From Delphinus delphis (Eukaryota > Chordata > Mammalia > Artiodactyla > Delphinidae), in assembly GCF_949987515.2 (NCBI RefSeq), contig NC_082703.1, positions 10,254,680 through 10,318,679 of the forward strand: DNA of 64,000 nt, given 5' to 3'. Below the pieces are notes generated by a model. It searched no databases, was not told where the DNA came from, and worked only from the letters and a program-made list of their open reading frames with translations. This document shows, piece after piece, positions 46,301 to 58,199 of the stretch (positions are counted from its first letter, which is position 1; every line of letters begins with the position of its first letter). The translations under genes were made by a program, and so were the position numbers.

Positions 46301-46745
46301 ATTTTATTTTATTTTGTTAAAAGTGTTGAAATTTTTATTGGGATTGCATGAAATCTACAGCTAATTTTAGAAAGAACTGTCATTTTTACAATGTCAGGTC
46401 TTCTAATCCATGAACACAGGATGTCACTCTATTTTCAGTCTTTAATTTCTCTCAATAATTTTTCCAATAGTTCCTAAACAATATCATCTATAAATTTTAT
46501 TTTATGGGCTCTGTGGATTTTTTAGTTTTTAGTTTTAAAATTTTATTTATTTATTTTGGTTGTGCCGGCTCTTAGTTGCATGCGGCACGTGTGCTCCTTA
46601 GTTGCGGCTTGAGGGCTCCTTAGTTGCAGCATGCAAACTCTTAGTTGTGGCATGCATGTGGAATCTAGTTCCCTGACCAGGGATCGAACCCATGTCCCCT
46701 GCACTGGGAAGTGGATTCTTAACCACTGCACCATCAGGGAAGTCC
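46301..46745 (-). mobile_element. CHR-type SINE with a 3'-transduced old L1 segment
   Basis: An exact 17-bp target-site duplication, caagacctcagtatttt, lies at 46284-46300 and 46746-46762. Between the copies, in sense order from the right: the SINE head directly abutting the duplication (ccatcagggaagtccc as written), tRNA-like part with B-box region ggatcgaaccc, the short SINE body, an A-rich tract (46541-46556 as T-rich), then about 190 bp of diverged L1 ORF2-like sequence (46325-46515), and finally an (AAAAT)n tail (46301-46315). The simplest reading is a SINE transcript that read through into flanking L1 sequence and was inserted as one piece. Confidence 0.82.
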
Positions 46746-47275
46746 CAAGACCTCAGTATTTTTGAAGGGTATTTGTGAGGTATTTGTTGAATGTCCCTCA
46801 TTTAGGGTTTGTCTCATGTTTTCTCATGTTTAGATTGGGGTTATGAGTTTGGGGTATCAGAGAGGTAAGGTACTCTTCTCATTGCATCATATCCAAGGGT
46901 GCATGATATCATCATGATTTATCCCTGGTGATGTTAACCTTGAGCACTTGGTTAAAGCAGCATCCGTCAGATTTCTCCACTGCAAAGTTACTATTTTTCC
47001 TTTTCTCTGAAAGCAAGTCACAAAGTCCCGTCAGCACTCACGGGGAGGAACATTAAGCTCCACCTCCTAAAAGGGGGTAGTACCTGCATATATAGTTTGG
47101 AATTGTTCTCTAAAAAGATTTCCTCTCCCCCACTGATTGACTGATCAGTTGATGTCTATCAGTATGGATTCATGGTTATTTATTTTGTTGTTCTTTGGGT
47201 TATAATCCAGTACAGTCTTTATTTATTTGTTCCTCATTTTGTTCTAGCTTTGGCCAACTCTTTCAGGTTGGTTCC

Positions 47276-47724
47276 TAGTTATTTTTTCCAGCTTTACTGA
47301 GGTATAATGGACAAATAAAATTTTAATATATTTTAAGTGTACAATGTGATAAGATGACATCTCATAATATGCATATACATTATGAAAGGACTCCCACCAT
47401 CAAGTTAATTAACACACCCATCACCTCACATAGTTACCTGTTTTTGTTTTCAGTGAGAATGCTTAAGAGCAACTCTCTTAGCAAATTTCAATTATATAAT
47501 ACAGTGTTATCAACTATAGTCACTCTGCTGTACATTAGATCCTCAGAACTTATCCATCTTATAACTGAAAGTTTTACCCTTTTACCAACCTCCCCATTCC
47601 CATCTTCTTCCGTCCTCATGACAAGTACCAATCCATTCTCCGTTTCTATGAGTTCAACTTTTTTCCCCTAGATTCCACATATGTGATACCATGCAGTATT
47701 GGTCTTTTTTCTGTCTGACTCCTA
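47276..47724 (-). repeat. L1 3'-end fragment (old subfamily), minus strand
   Basis: Order of an old L1 3' end: tccagctttactgaggtataatggacaaataaaa, aagtgtacaatgtgataag, catcaagttaattaacacacccatcacctcacatagttac, atcctcagaacttatccatcttataactgaaagttt, and gattccacatatgtgataccatgcagtatt. Inserted into the ancient LINE described around it. Confidence 0.8.
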
Positions 47725-48236
47725 TGTCTTTTGTTTATTCTTTCTTACTTTCTGACACCACAAGATGCTCCAAACTTCCTATCTTATATTTTCCCATACA
47801 AGAATTGTAATTTTCCCAGCCCTATAATCAATCATTTCTCCATGGAGCCTTGATTCCTTTAACTGGAAAATTGTATTTAGTAACCAGGATCTGGGCACCA
47901 GGTGTATTTGTTGCCATTAGGGTATTACTAACCCTAGGCCTTCTGAGTGGGAAGAGCTAGGAAATAGATACTTTTAAAGATTCCAATATTTTGCCAAATT
48001 GCCCTCTAATTTTTTGTCTAGTTTACATTATGCCACTAATGTATGATAGAGCAAATTTTCCCATATCTTTGTCAAAAAAATTACTATGATTTATTTTAAC
48101 TATACCAATTAGGTACTTTTTTAAAACAATGGTATAACCATGCAATTTTTATTTCTGTGCCACTTAAATATTTTCGATATACTTACTTGGTATTTTACTT
48201 TCTCTTTTCATATATTTTCTCTTTATGGCATTTTCT

Positions 48237-48434
48237 TAATACATATTTTTAAATTGAAGTATAGTTGATTTAAATGTTGTGTTAATTATTGCTGTACAGC
48301 AAAGTGATTCAGTTATACATATATATACTTTTTTTTATTCTTTTCCGTTATGGTTTATCATAGGATATTGAATATAGTTCTTTGCGCTGTACGGTAGGAC
48401 CTCGTTGTTTATTCATTCTATATATAAAAGCTTT
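48237..48434 (-). repeat. short L1 3'-end insertion with target-site duplication
   Basis: ttgaagtatagttgatttaaatgttgtgttaattattgctgtacagcaaagtgattc ... ctgtacggtaggacctcgttg. Target-site duplication ctttatggcattttct (48221-48236) and ctttgtggcattttct (48435-48450), one mismatch. Confidence 0.88.
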
Positions 48435-48450
48435 CTTTGTGGCATTTTCT

Positions 48451-49305
48451 CATTCATTTTTCTACTACTGGTTATTTTCTAACTACAGTAAAAGAAAATA
48501 TTTAAACTTACCCTATTCAGATGTTAAAATGACAGAAAACAAACATACTAATAGCCACATCTAGTAAATCTCATGGCTTAACTATATTTAGGGAATGAAT
48601 GAACAGCCATTCGGCTATCTTTTTGACCTGAAGCTCACCTGAAAAGACAATTGTTAGAACAGACTCCAGAGTTGAATAAAATATCGCAACATCTCCGGTT
48701 GACCTCCCTCTGCGCTGGTAGCTGACAGCAATCACTAACATCCTCTGAGTTTGTATGCAGTACGGGGTGATTTGAAGTTCTTCTCCCTTCTTGCAGAAAA
48801 GTCATGATTTAGTTGTGCTGATGGCCTCATTTAGAAGGATTGGCAAGCTGTATAACCTCCTTCCTCCAAACCTACATGGGGCACATGAATTTTGCTACAC
48901 CTGCCAAGGAAAGTTAAGATGGAGTTTGCAGTTTAAAAGGTGCAGTACAGAGGATCATAACCAGGGCATTTCATTTATATTATAGTTACTTTGGTAGAAG
49001 ATACTCAAAGGCAATTATGCAATTTAGCATGGGCTTGAAAAAAGAAGAAAATGGGCATAGGAGGTACAAGAATAGGTCCAGTGCCTAAACAGTATTATAA
49101 GGCTCTCAAACCCTGAAAAATCTGGCAATACCTTCTCCTCTCACTTAATTCAGCCACCGTTCTTTGTTCCTATTACACTAAGCTAACTGCTGTCCAGGGA
49201 CCATGCCAGGCATGCTTCTGCCTTAGGGCTTTTACACACGCTATTCGCTCTGCTTGGATCATTCTTTTTTTTTTTTTTTTTGCGTTTCATTTTATTTTTC
49301 CAATT
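48451..49305. other. single-copy stretch
   Basis: No gene or repeat recognised. A T run at about 49265-49280 marks the edge of the next insertion. Confidence 0.4.
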
Positions 49306-49505
49306 TCAGGTATGTATTTAAAAAAATTTTATTTTATATTGGAGTATAGTTGATTAACAATGTTGTGCTAGTTTCAGGTGTCCAGCAAAGTGGTTCACTT
49401 ATACATATGCATTTATCTATCCCTTTTCAAATTCTTTTCCCATTTAGGTTATTACAGAATATTGAGCAGAGTTCCTTGTGTGTTAATACAGTAGGTCCTT
49501 GTTGG

Positions 49506-50928
49506 TTACTTATTTTATTTATTTTTTAATTTTTTAACATCTTTATTGGAGTATAATTGATTTACAATGGTGTGTTAGTTTCTGCTTTATAACAAAGTGA
49601 ATCAGCTATACATATACATATATCCCCATATCTCCTCCATCTTGCGTCTCCCTCCCACCCCTCTAGGTGGTCACAAAGCCCCGAGCTGATCTCCCTGTGC
49701 TATGCGGCTGCTTCCCACTAGCTATCTATTTTACATTTGGTAGCGTATATATGTCCATGCCACTCTCTCACTTCATCCCAGTTTACCCTTCCCCCTCCTT
49801 GTGTCCTCAAGTCCATTCTCTACATCTGCATCTTTATTCCTGTCCTGACCCTATGTTCTTTAGAATTTTCTTTTTTTTTTAGATTCCATATATGTGTTAG
49901 CATACGGTATTTGTTTTTCTCTTTCTGACTTATTTCACTCTGTATGACAGACTCTAGGTCCATCCACCTCACTACAAATAACTCGATTTCGTTTCTCTTT
50001 ATGGCTGAGTAATATTCCATTGTATATATGTGCCACGTCTTCTTTATCCATTCATCTGTCGATGGACACTTAGGTTGCTTCCATGTCCTGGCTATTGCAA
50101 ATAGAGCTGCAATGAACATTGTGGTACATGACTCTTTGAATTATGGTTTTCTCAGGGTATATGCCCAGTAGTGGGATTGCTGGGTCGTATGGTAGTTCTA
50201 TTTTTAGTTTTTTAAGGAACCTCCATACTGTTCTCCATAGTGGCTGTATCAATTTACATTCCCACCAACAGTGCAAGAATGTTCCCTTTTCTCCACACCC
50301 TCTCTAGCATTTATTGTTTGTAGATTTTTTTGACGATGACCATTCTGAATACTGGTGTGAGGTGATACCTCTTTGTAGGTTTTTTTTTTTTTTTTGCGGT
50401 ACGCGGGCCTCTCACTGTTGTGGCCTCTCCCGCTGCAGAGCACAGGCTCCAGACGTGCAGCCTCAGCGGCCATGGCTCACGGGCCCAGCCGCTCCGCGGC
50501 ATGTGGGATCTTCCCAGACCGGGGCACGAACCCGTGTCCCCTGCATCGGCAGGCGGACTCTCAACCACTGCACCACCAGGGAAGCCCCTCATTGTAGTTT
50601 TGATTTGCATTTCTCTAATGATTAGTGATGTTGAGCATCCTTTCATGTGTTTGTTGGCAATCTGTGTATCTTCTTTGGAGAAATGTCTATTTAGGTCTTC
50701 TGTCCATTTTTGGATTGGGTTGTTTGTTTTATTGATATTGAGCTGCATGAGCTGCTTGTAAATTCTGGAGATTAATCCTTTATCAGTTGCTTCATTTGCA
50801 AATATTTTCTCCCATTCTGAGGGTTGTCTTTTTGTCTTGTTTATAGTTTCCTTTGCTGTGCAAAAGCTGTTAAGTTTCGTTAAGTCCCATTTGTTTATTT
50901 TTATTTCCATTCTCTATTACCTATTTTA
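49506..50928 (-). mobile_element. 5'-truncated L1 inserted into the older L1
   Basis: Target-site duplication ttacttatttta (49506-49517) and ttacctatttta (50917-50928), one mismatch. The body starts with a T-rich tail and aacatctttattggagtataattg, contains the 3' UTR and the ORF2 C terminus (frames 50119-49820, 50276-50070, and [20 protein letters not shown] around 50870), and is truncated near 50916. A CHR-2 SINE interrupts it at 50386-50587. Confidence 0.9.
50386..50587 (-). repeat. CHR-2 SINE nested in the L1
   Basis: A near-consensus minus-strand copy: T run, gcggtacgcgggcctctcac, B-box region ggcacgaacccg, head ccaccagggaagcccc. The duplicated target is L1 sequence, cctctttgtaggtttt on the left and ctcattgtagtttt on the right, slightly diverged. 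Confidence 0.92.
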
Positions 50929-51015
50929 AATATAGCAGTGTGTACATGTCAATCCCAAACTCCCAGTTTATCCCTCCCCCCGACCTTTCCCCTTTGGTAC
51001 CCGTATGTTTGTTTC

Positions 51016-51733
51016 TCTACCCATGTAGTCACATGGCTACCTCCCTCTGCCTTTACCTGGTCTGCTCAAATGTTACCTTCTCAATAAGAACTCCCCGACT
51101 TTGGTTCAAAATGACAATCCTTTACTCTCAGATCTCTTTGTTAAGATAACGTTAGCAGCTATCACAGATAAAACCCTACCTCTCAATGGCTTACCATAAT
51201 AAAAGTTTTATCCACTCAGAAGTCCAAATTGTGGATTGGTGGGAGGGGATGGTGGTTCTTTTCCACACAGTCATTTAGGAACTGAGGTTGATGGAAGAGG
51301 CTCTGCCATTGTAAGCATGTTGCTTCTGAGTGTGTCCTAGAAATCAGTAAAGAAAGAAGGAAAGTGATCGTTACAGCAGGAGATTTTTATGTTCCAAGAG
51401 AGAACACGTTAATCATCACTCTACACACATATTATTGGCCTGAACTCAGTCCCGTGATTGCATGTAACTGTGATACAGACTGAGAGATGAGGGCTGGCTG
51501 TGTGCACAGGAGGAAAAGCAAAACGGTTGGATTGACACCCAACCAGACTCTTCCACACACATAGTAGGGCCTCATTAAATACCTGTTGACAGATTGAATA
51601 AGTGAACAAATCAGGGCTGTGGGTAGTTCATTCCAGAAAGTTAAGAGAGGCTTTGAGGGATTCAGTGATAAGCACAATTTCAGATTATTTCAAGGGATTT
51701 GTACTGAAGTGGGAAAAGAACATGTGCTCACTT
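51016..51733. other. stretch with an old unassigned repeat
   Basis: 51150-51340 resembles, in diverged form, the block at 52235-52600 (cagctatcacagataaaa..., ggcttaccataataaaagttttatcc; compare agctttagaacaacattggtttatttctagctcac). Both probably belong to one old mammalian repeat family. No gene recognised. Confidence 0.4.
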
Positions 51734-51749
51734 AAAAAATTAGCACACA

Positions 51750-51959
51750 GGGCTTCCCTGGTGGCGCAGTGGTTGCGAGTCCGCCTGCCAATGCAGGGGA
51801 CACGGGTTCGTGCCCCGGTCTGGGAAAATCCCACATGCTGTGGAGTGGCTGGGCCCGTGAGCCATGGCCGCTGGGCCTGCGCGTCCGGAGCCTGTGCTCC
51901 GCAACGGGAGAGGCCACAACAGTGAGAGGCCCGCGTACCGCAAAAAAAAAAAAAAAAAA
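51750..51959 (+). repeat. CHR-2 SINE, plus strand
   Basis: Head gggcttccctggtggcgcag, B-box region gggttcgtgcccc, body ending agaggcccgcgtaccgc and a poly(A) of more than 20 bases. Target-site duplication aaaaaattagcacaca at 51734-51749 and 51960-51975 (exact). A young-looking copy. Confidence 0.95.
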
Positions 51960-51975
51960 AAAAAATTAGCACACA

Positions 51976-53490
51976 AAGTAGATGGGAAACAAAAAACACT
52001 TATCATCAGGACATCAGGAACTCAGAGGAAGGATCCAGCTCTGAGTACTGAAATGATCAGGGAAGGTTTGGAAGGAGGTAGGACTCTCCAGTTGAGTCTT
52101 TCAAGAAGGGTTAATATTTCAGTGAGTGGAGAGGAAGAAGAGGATAAGTTAGGTTAAGGAGAAAGCAAAGAAGGCGGCTGAGGACGTGGGGTGGCCTACT
52201 TATGTATTTCAGGTCGAGAAGCACATCAGTCAGGAGAGGCTACCTTCTCTTATGGTAACATAACACCAAATTCTCAGAGCTTTAGAACAACATTGGTTTA
52301 TTTCTAGCTCACATGACATGTCACTGAGGTCAGCTGGGGCCTCTGTTCTACTCGCCAATGTCTGCTCAGGGGCCCAGGTTGATAGATTATAGTCACTCTT
52401 GGGAACGTTGTCAGTCACTGTGGCTGAAGGAAGCACAGAGGGTCTTACCTTACCAGTTAACTGCTCTGCTTCAAAGTGACATATGTCACTTCCACTTAAA
52501 CTCATCGGCTAGAACTAAAGTCACATGGCCTGCCTCCACATGGGAAGAATCTGAATGTTTGGCAAACAACACCAAACACCATCACAAAAGGCAGTGGAGG
52601 CTGAAGTTAGGTCAGAGGTACCAGCCTTGCCTTTGTCTATACAAACACCATGCTTGGATAGAAACTAATTCAAGCTGCAAAATCCTTCTAGACTCCACAA
52701 CTTACCTCTTCACCCAGATCACTTTTAAATTCTCCATCTAGTTTCCTGACTCCCCACTACAAGTCTCCACTCAGGTATTTCTGACCGTTTCATTTTCTCA
52801 ACCTATTATTCAGCAAATATTTGAGTACCCATTAGGCTAGTGCTGGGGACACAGTGGTGAATAAAGCAGTGATATTCCCTGGCTTGGCTGGACGTGATAA
52901 ACTGCAGGAGACTTTGTGGACAAAGAAGGCACTGATGAAAAAAACAAGACTCATCAGAGGCACAGCCTCATTGCTTACCTGTGTGTGAAGATGACCATGC
53001 CACCTATCAGGCAGGGCAGCATCCTACTTTACTTATTCCACAGCCCTTAAGGTTCTGAATGTGATGCTAGTCACACGGCGATGCTAGATGCTGCTAACTG
53101 TCCCCTCTCGCACCCTCACTTCTTCCCCTTTTCCTCTCTCCCTTCATCTCGACCACTCTTGTTCTCTTCACCGGCAGTGACAGCACCATCCCAGGTGAAA
53201 TTCTGTTTTGTGAAAAGTACCAGCCGTATTCAGAAAAGAAAAAAGCTGGCAAAGAATATTGTTTCAGCCTTTTCATTCCTTAGGTCAACAGAGTGACGAA
53301 TTTACTTAGAAAAGAAAGTGCCAAAGATAAATTTGATGGATAATAAAAGTTCTTAACAAAGGCAGGTGGATTGATTTGGGTTCTGTCAAACACAGATGTC
53401 CCACGGACCTGCCCTAATTCCACAGCTCAGTGCACAGGGAGCCATTTATCCAGTGTTAGAAGAGTGGACTTTCAAAAAAAACAAAAACAA
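51976..53490. other. mostly single-copy stretch with an old repeat at 52235-52600
   Basis: 52235-52600 (aacaacattggtttatttctagctcacatgacatgtcactgaggtcagctggggcctctg ... aagtgacatatgtcacttcc) is an old mammalian repeat I cannot name. Short open frames overlap it and are not supported as genes. Confidence 0.4.
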
Positions 53491-53507
53491 CCAGAGCAGT
53501 AATTCTT

Positions 53508-53870
53508 TTTTTTTTAAATAAATTTATTTATTTTATTTATTTATTTTTGGCTGTGCTGGGTCTTCGTTGCCGGGCTCAGACTTTGTGTAGTTGGCGGCGA
53601 GCAGGGGTACTCTTTGTTGCGGTGCGCGGGCTTCTCATTGCGGTGTCTTCTCTTGTTGCGGAGCACGGGCTCTAGGCTCACGGGCTTCAGTAGTTGCAGC
53701 ATGTGGGCTCAGTAGTTGTGGCTGGCGGGCTCTAGAGCGCAGGCTCAGTAGTTGTAACACACGGGCTTAGCTGCTCTGCGGCATGTGGGCTCTTCCCGGA
53801 CCAGGGACTGAACCCGTGTCCCCTGCATTGGCAGGCGGACTCTCAACCACTGTGCCACCAGGGAAGTCCC
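53508..53870 (-). repeat. CHR-1-type SINE, minus strand
   Basis: T run and taaataaatttatttatttt tail on the left, long body with repeated 'cagtagttg' units, B-box region ggactgaaccc and head ccaccagggaagtcc on the right. Target-site duplication cagagcagtaattctt at 53492-53507 and 53871-53886, exact. Confidence 0.94.
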
Positions 53871-53871
53871 C

Positions 53872-54060
53872 AGAGCAGTAATTCTTAACCAAGGGTTAAG
53901 AATCGCATCAGAATCATCTAGGAACATTTCTACACTAAATCTTGCCTTTATTTTTCAAGATTTTCAGACCACTTCAGATATTGTGATTGTTATGGAGTTC
54001 AGAGTAATTCTTTAAGTAATTCCAGTGTGGTTCCTGTCTGTGAACTACTTTCTAAACCAG
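53872..54060. repeat. possible MER5-like fragment interrupted by the SINE
   Basis: cagagcagtaattcttaaccaagggttaagaatcgcatcagaatcatctagg ... ttaagtaattccagtgtggttcctgtctgtgaactactt has the order of a MER5-type element. The SINE target lies at its left end. Confidence 0.5.
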
Positions 54061-57000
54061 AAGTTTAAAAAAATAAAACAAATGCCAAAACAAACAAAAA
54101 CCCCTCATGACTGGAATTTAGAAAACAAGCTTTGCATGGAGAGAAAAAGAGCTTGAGCTTTATCTCCTTTATTAAAAAAAAAAAAAAAGCTGTATCTAGT
54201 TCTTTGTAAAATCAATGAGAAACCTGCACCTGGCACACAATGGGCGGTCAATATTATCTGCTGCTCTGAATGTACTTATGTTCTTGTTTCTTTTTTCCCC
54301 ACAATAAGTATTCTGACTTCTTCCCTAATACTACACCACACACATTTTCAAGTGGCTCTCAGAATAAGGACTTACGATGTAATTATGGAAACCATGATAA
54401 ACAACCCCCCCCCAATAATTGGTAAGTACTCTATTGAAGGAATGTCTTTTGAAGTCTAATCTTACAAAATTGACATTTTGAATTTTAGCCCAAGAGGTTT
54501 AGAAAATTACAAACTGAACTCTGCAGTTTTCCAAGATTCAAGTTCATTTTCCAAGCAGTGCTATGAGTCAGCAACCTTAAGGCTGTCACGTTAGATTACT
54601 AGAATATATATATACACGCAATATTGCTCTAATATTAGGGCACCAATTCCCTACAATAATGAGCTAAACATGAAAAACAGTCATTCTAAACAAGACAAAT
54701 ATACACAACTTTCTAAATGAAGTCATTTCTGCGCAGCTTACTTTCCATGGCCACGTTTAAAAAAATAAATCAGAGCATAAATAAACAAATAGACAGTCAA
54801 GCATAAATCAACCCTTCTGCTTAGGTTTCCGCAGAAACTAAGGACTTGGATTGTTGAAGGGACACGTGTATATCCCTGAAAAGCCTGTAGCAATATCATC
54901 TGTAATCCTGCTCCTCGGAAGCAGCGATTTTTGTTTTCTCTTGTTCATTCTAGTTATCTCAGCTTTCTTTCTTTCTGTGAAGGTTTTCTGAGCACCGAGG
55001 ACTAGAGCGTGGATTTATTCAACAGCTGGCAATTTTAGAAGTAGGTGCAATGGAACAAGAGGCGGACAAGGGCAGAACCGTAGTGAGGGCTCACGAAACC
55101 TAGGCTGAATACAGAGACAGGACAAGAAAAGAAGGAGCTCAGTGATGGGAAATGGTACGGACAATGGATTGGAGAGGATTTGACAAGGTCCAAGTACCTT
55201 TGAAGTGAAAGTGCATAAGAAAGGTAGGAGGAAGGACACACGTGCATTAGGGAGTGAGTATCAGTGAACAGTTTAAGAGGTAGTGAAAGCTGGAGTGTGG
55301 CTCTGGGCATAGGTATCACGGAAACATGGATAAGTCGGAGGCTGAAGAACCATGAGGATGGGGTGTTCTGGCTGTGCCATCCTCACAGCTGCTGAAGCCA
55401 GGAGCTGCTCTGGAGAGCAGAGTGGCGGCCCCGTGGGCCTGGCGTGGGATTACTCAGCGGAAAAGGAAAATGTGTTTGAACACATTTGAATATTATTGTC
55501 TACAGTTGTCGTAGAATAGTGTATGTGAAAGGACCTGGTACGTACAGTGCCAGACACAAAAGAGCTTAGACTTTTCTTTCAGTTTCCCTCCTAGAGAGCA
55601 AAATGATGAGTTTTTTTTCAAATGAAATTAATTACTTAATTTGTTGGACACGACACATGAGAGAAAGTGTGTTGGATAAGACCCAAGATTGAAGTGTGAG
55701 TCCTGGAGGCATTCTCCACCGACTCTACTTCTCTGTCACTAATTTCCTATCCGATCTTGAGCAAATTGCCCCCTCTTCCCAAGGTGCATTTTCCTTGCCT
55801 ATGAGGAAGCAAATGTGTTCTGAATCAACAGGTCTCACCCTAAGGCTAATGTTGTATACATGTGCATTTTAAGATAAGGTCCATAGCTGTTAACAGTCTT
55901 TCAAAGAGATCTGTGTTGCAGTAATGGCTAGCAATATTCTAGAATCTAGATGGCCTCTAAAATTTCATCTGTTATCTAACACTCCCTGTCTAGTCAAGCT
56001 CGTAATTGACTCTTCCTTTTGGTTCAGTAGCATTCATTAATATGTTATAAAGCAATGTAATATTTCAGCGGTGATTTTCCAGCCAAAATGGAAAGATTCT
56101 TTCTTGGCCTCCATGTCTCCCCAGTGTTTCCACAGCCGCTGGGAAGATGGAGTGGCTCCGGTGTTGCTACACCAAAACCTCTGGTTACCCAGGGGGTTTT
56201 TCAGGCTTATTATCCTCTTCATCCTTCTTGGTTCTTTTTTTTTTTTTTTTTTCAAATGTTCTCTATCTTGACTAATAATTCACCACAGTACAGATTTAAT
56301 TAAAAGGTGGGCAACATATTGCAACTTTCACTGGCAAGATACATGATTAAGAAAAGAGCCTATAGGCTTCTAGATCTTTTGATTGTTTTCATTTCGAGCC
56401 TCTTGAAATACACAAGCGCACATTGAGATCAATGTCAGATTATAACCTTACCGTGCTAAATATGAATGTCTGCTAATATTAAAAAGTAAACTGAAGAAAA
56501 AATACTAGATGTAAATGAGCGTTAGTAAGCAATGTACTTATCTGCAATGAAAATTATAGTGTTAAACAACTGCATCATGGAGCTGGAAGAAGTAAAATAT
56601 TCATTCTGTTAATATTTGAGTCAACAATGTGCTTGCAAGGGGGTGTAATGCTGAACTTGAATCCTTCCTTCAGGGAAATAGTATATCACGATGTGCAAGA
56701 ATATTATAAATGTATGCAAATAACTATATAATGTTAAGTTCCAACTCAACACTGATAGATAAACTGCTACAGTTGCCAACGGTCAGAGAGAAAACTTTAA
56801 AATGTGGAAAGAAAGATTTCATACAGACATTAGCCATTGAGCTGAACCCTGAGTCACAGGTTGAGTTTGGACACATAAAATATTGGTGTAGACATTCAGA
56901 CAGAGGCAATGACATGGACAAAGCAAAGAGAGAAATCTGGAAGGTTCAAGATCTCTTCAGGACATGCATTTACCTCCACTCTCAGTAATATTTCTAACTT

Positions 57001-57960
57001 CTTGTAGGTAGGATACACCAAAGGCAGAAACAAGGTAAGAGAAGCCTCTGTCTACCCACCTCAAAGTGAGACTGCTTGTGCTCTCACCTCAAGCACTCTG
57101 ATGGGGTCCCTATCTACGGACAGTCTATATGATGAGCTGTAGCGGGGAAGGCACCCACAGGAGGAGAGCTGGTCTCTAACACCGAAAATACTCAGTCTCT
57201 GCCAGGAGATCGCTCTTCCTGTTGATTCCTGAAAGGCAGGAGTGAAAAGTTAAAGGGACCAGTGACAATGGAAAACTTAACTCTGGAAACTTCAGCTGAA
57301 ACTTGAGCATCTTTAAAAATAGGAAGATCTAGAAATTCTGGGCCGTTTCCCTCATTTATGTTACCGCATTGGCCTTTATAGGCATTTGAGGTTATCTCCG
57401 CAAAGTAGAGAAATGTGACGTCATGTGGGCCGGATTCAAAGGGGAAAACTACATGGAATGGGTGGGACCTCTGGTGTTTGAAGACCCACAGTCTGCATAA
57501 AAGGCTTCAACAGTGTGGAAGTCATTCTCTTGGACTGTGACCAACAGACAGGTCACCTGAGGGATCCCAGGGTTGGCTCAGCATCGCTTAGCCCTTAACC
57601 CAGGAGAAACCCTCAGGATTATGCTGTTACCATGGAGAAGGTCACTGCTATTCCAGTGGTGGGAAAGAGGATACAGTGAAATCAGTGAGGAAGGGTATTT
57701 TGAGGCAAGTGCAGTGGGCTCTGAATCCTGATTTCTACTCCTGGCTATTTTATGACTCTGCTATGCGTCTGGGCAATTTGCTGACACTGTGGACCTCTGC
57801 CTCTTCATCAGTAAAATTAAAGCGTTGGACTGGGTAACCTCCTAATTTCTTTAGCCTCAAAGACCATGATTCTAGCAAAAGTAACTAGGACTGGGCATCT
57901 AGATATTCTGCTGGAGATTAGGGGAGGTGGTGTTTTGTGTGGGGAACTGTGAGGGAATCA
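54061..57960. other. mostly single-copy stretch
   Basis: No gene recognised. MIR-like patches: 55700-55820 and 57715-57850 (tgactctgctatgcgtctgggcaatttgctgacactgtggacctctgcctcttcatcagtaaaatt). A palindromic cAMP-response-type site TGACGTCA lies at 57416-57423. A T18 run lies at about 56235-56252. Confidence 0.45.
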
Positions 57961-57972
57961 CGGGCTTACTCA

Positions 57973-58002
57973 GCACGTGATTTATGGAGCACGTGATTTA
58001 TG
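57973..58002. repeat. 14-bp direct duplication containing CACGTG
   Basis: gcacgtgatttatg occurs at 57973-57986 and again at 57989-58002. The word CACGTG is an E-box. It sits at the start of an old-repeat head (atttatggagcacctactag). Confidence 0.9.
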
Positions 58003-58190
58003 CTCCATTTATGGAGCACCTACTAGCTGCTGTCTTAGGGCCTGGGAATATAGTAGTAAATAAGATAGACGAAACATGACTGCCCTCACAGAGCTTAGAT
58101 TCTGGTGGAGGGGGACAGAAAATCAGTGAGCTAAACAAGACATAATATATAGTGTATTAAGAGGTAATGCAGGCCTACGCGTGATGGCAT
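57990..58190 (+). repeat. fragment of the same ancient repeat as at 9430
   Basis: atttatggagcacctactagctgctgtcttagggcctgggaatatagtagtaaataagatagac... tgccctcacagagcttagattctggtgg follows the head of the 1.8 kb element. A similar short fragment is at 62690-62840. Confidence 0.6.
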
Positions 58191-58199
58191 TAAAACTGA

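Larger units (their letters stand above)
46135..48235 (-). repeat. ancient LINE 3' region hosting younger insertions
   Basis: Collinear old repeat pieces are seen at 46135-46300, 46763-47275 and 47725-47950: gggatccagtccaggatcctatatt, tctgtggcagtttcttaggctttgtt, ttgttgaatgtccctcatttagggtttgtctcatg, gatttatccctggtgatgttaaccttgagcacttgg, atcagtatggattcatggttatttattttg, tgacaccacaagatgctccaaac. They are split by a SINE-bearing insertion (46301-46745) and by an L1 3' fragment (47276-47724). I recall this as old L1-type 3' sequence; the subfamily is unknown. Confidence 0.6.
49310..51015 (-). repeat. older L1 3' end, split by a younger L1
   Basis: The first part (about 49320-49505) has ttggagtatagttgattaacaatgttgtgctagtttcaggtgtccagc and ttccttgtgtgttaatacagtaggtccttgttggtta. 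After the insertion it resumes at 50929 with aatatagcagtgtgtacatgtcaatcccaaactcccag and ends near 51015. The two halves join in the order seen in uninterrupted elements of this type. Confidence 0.85.
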
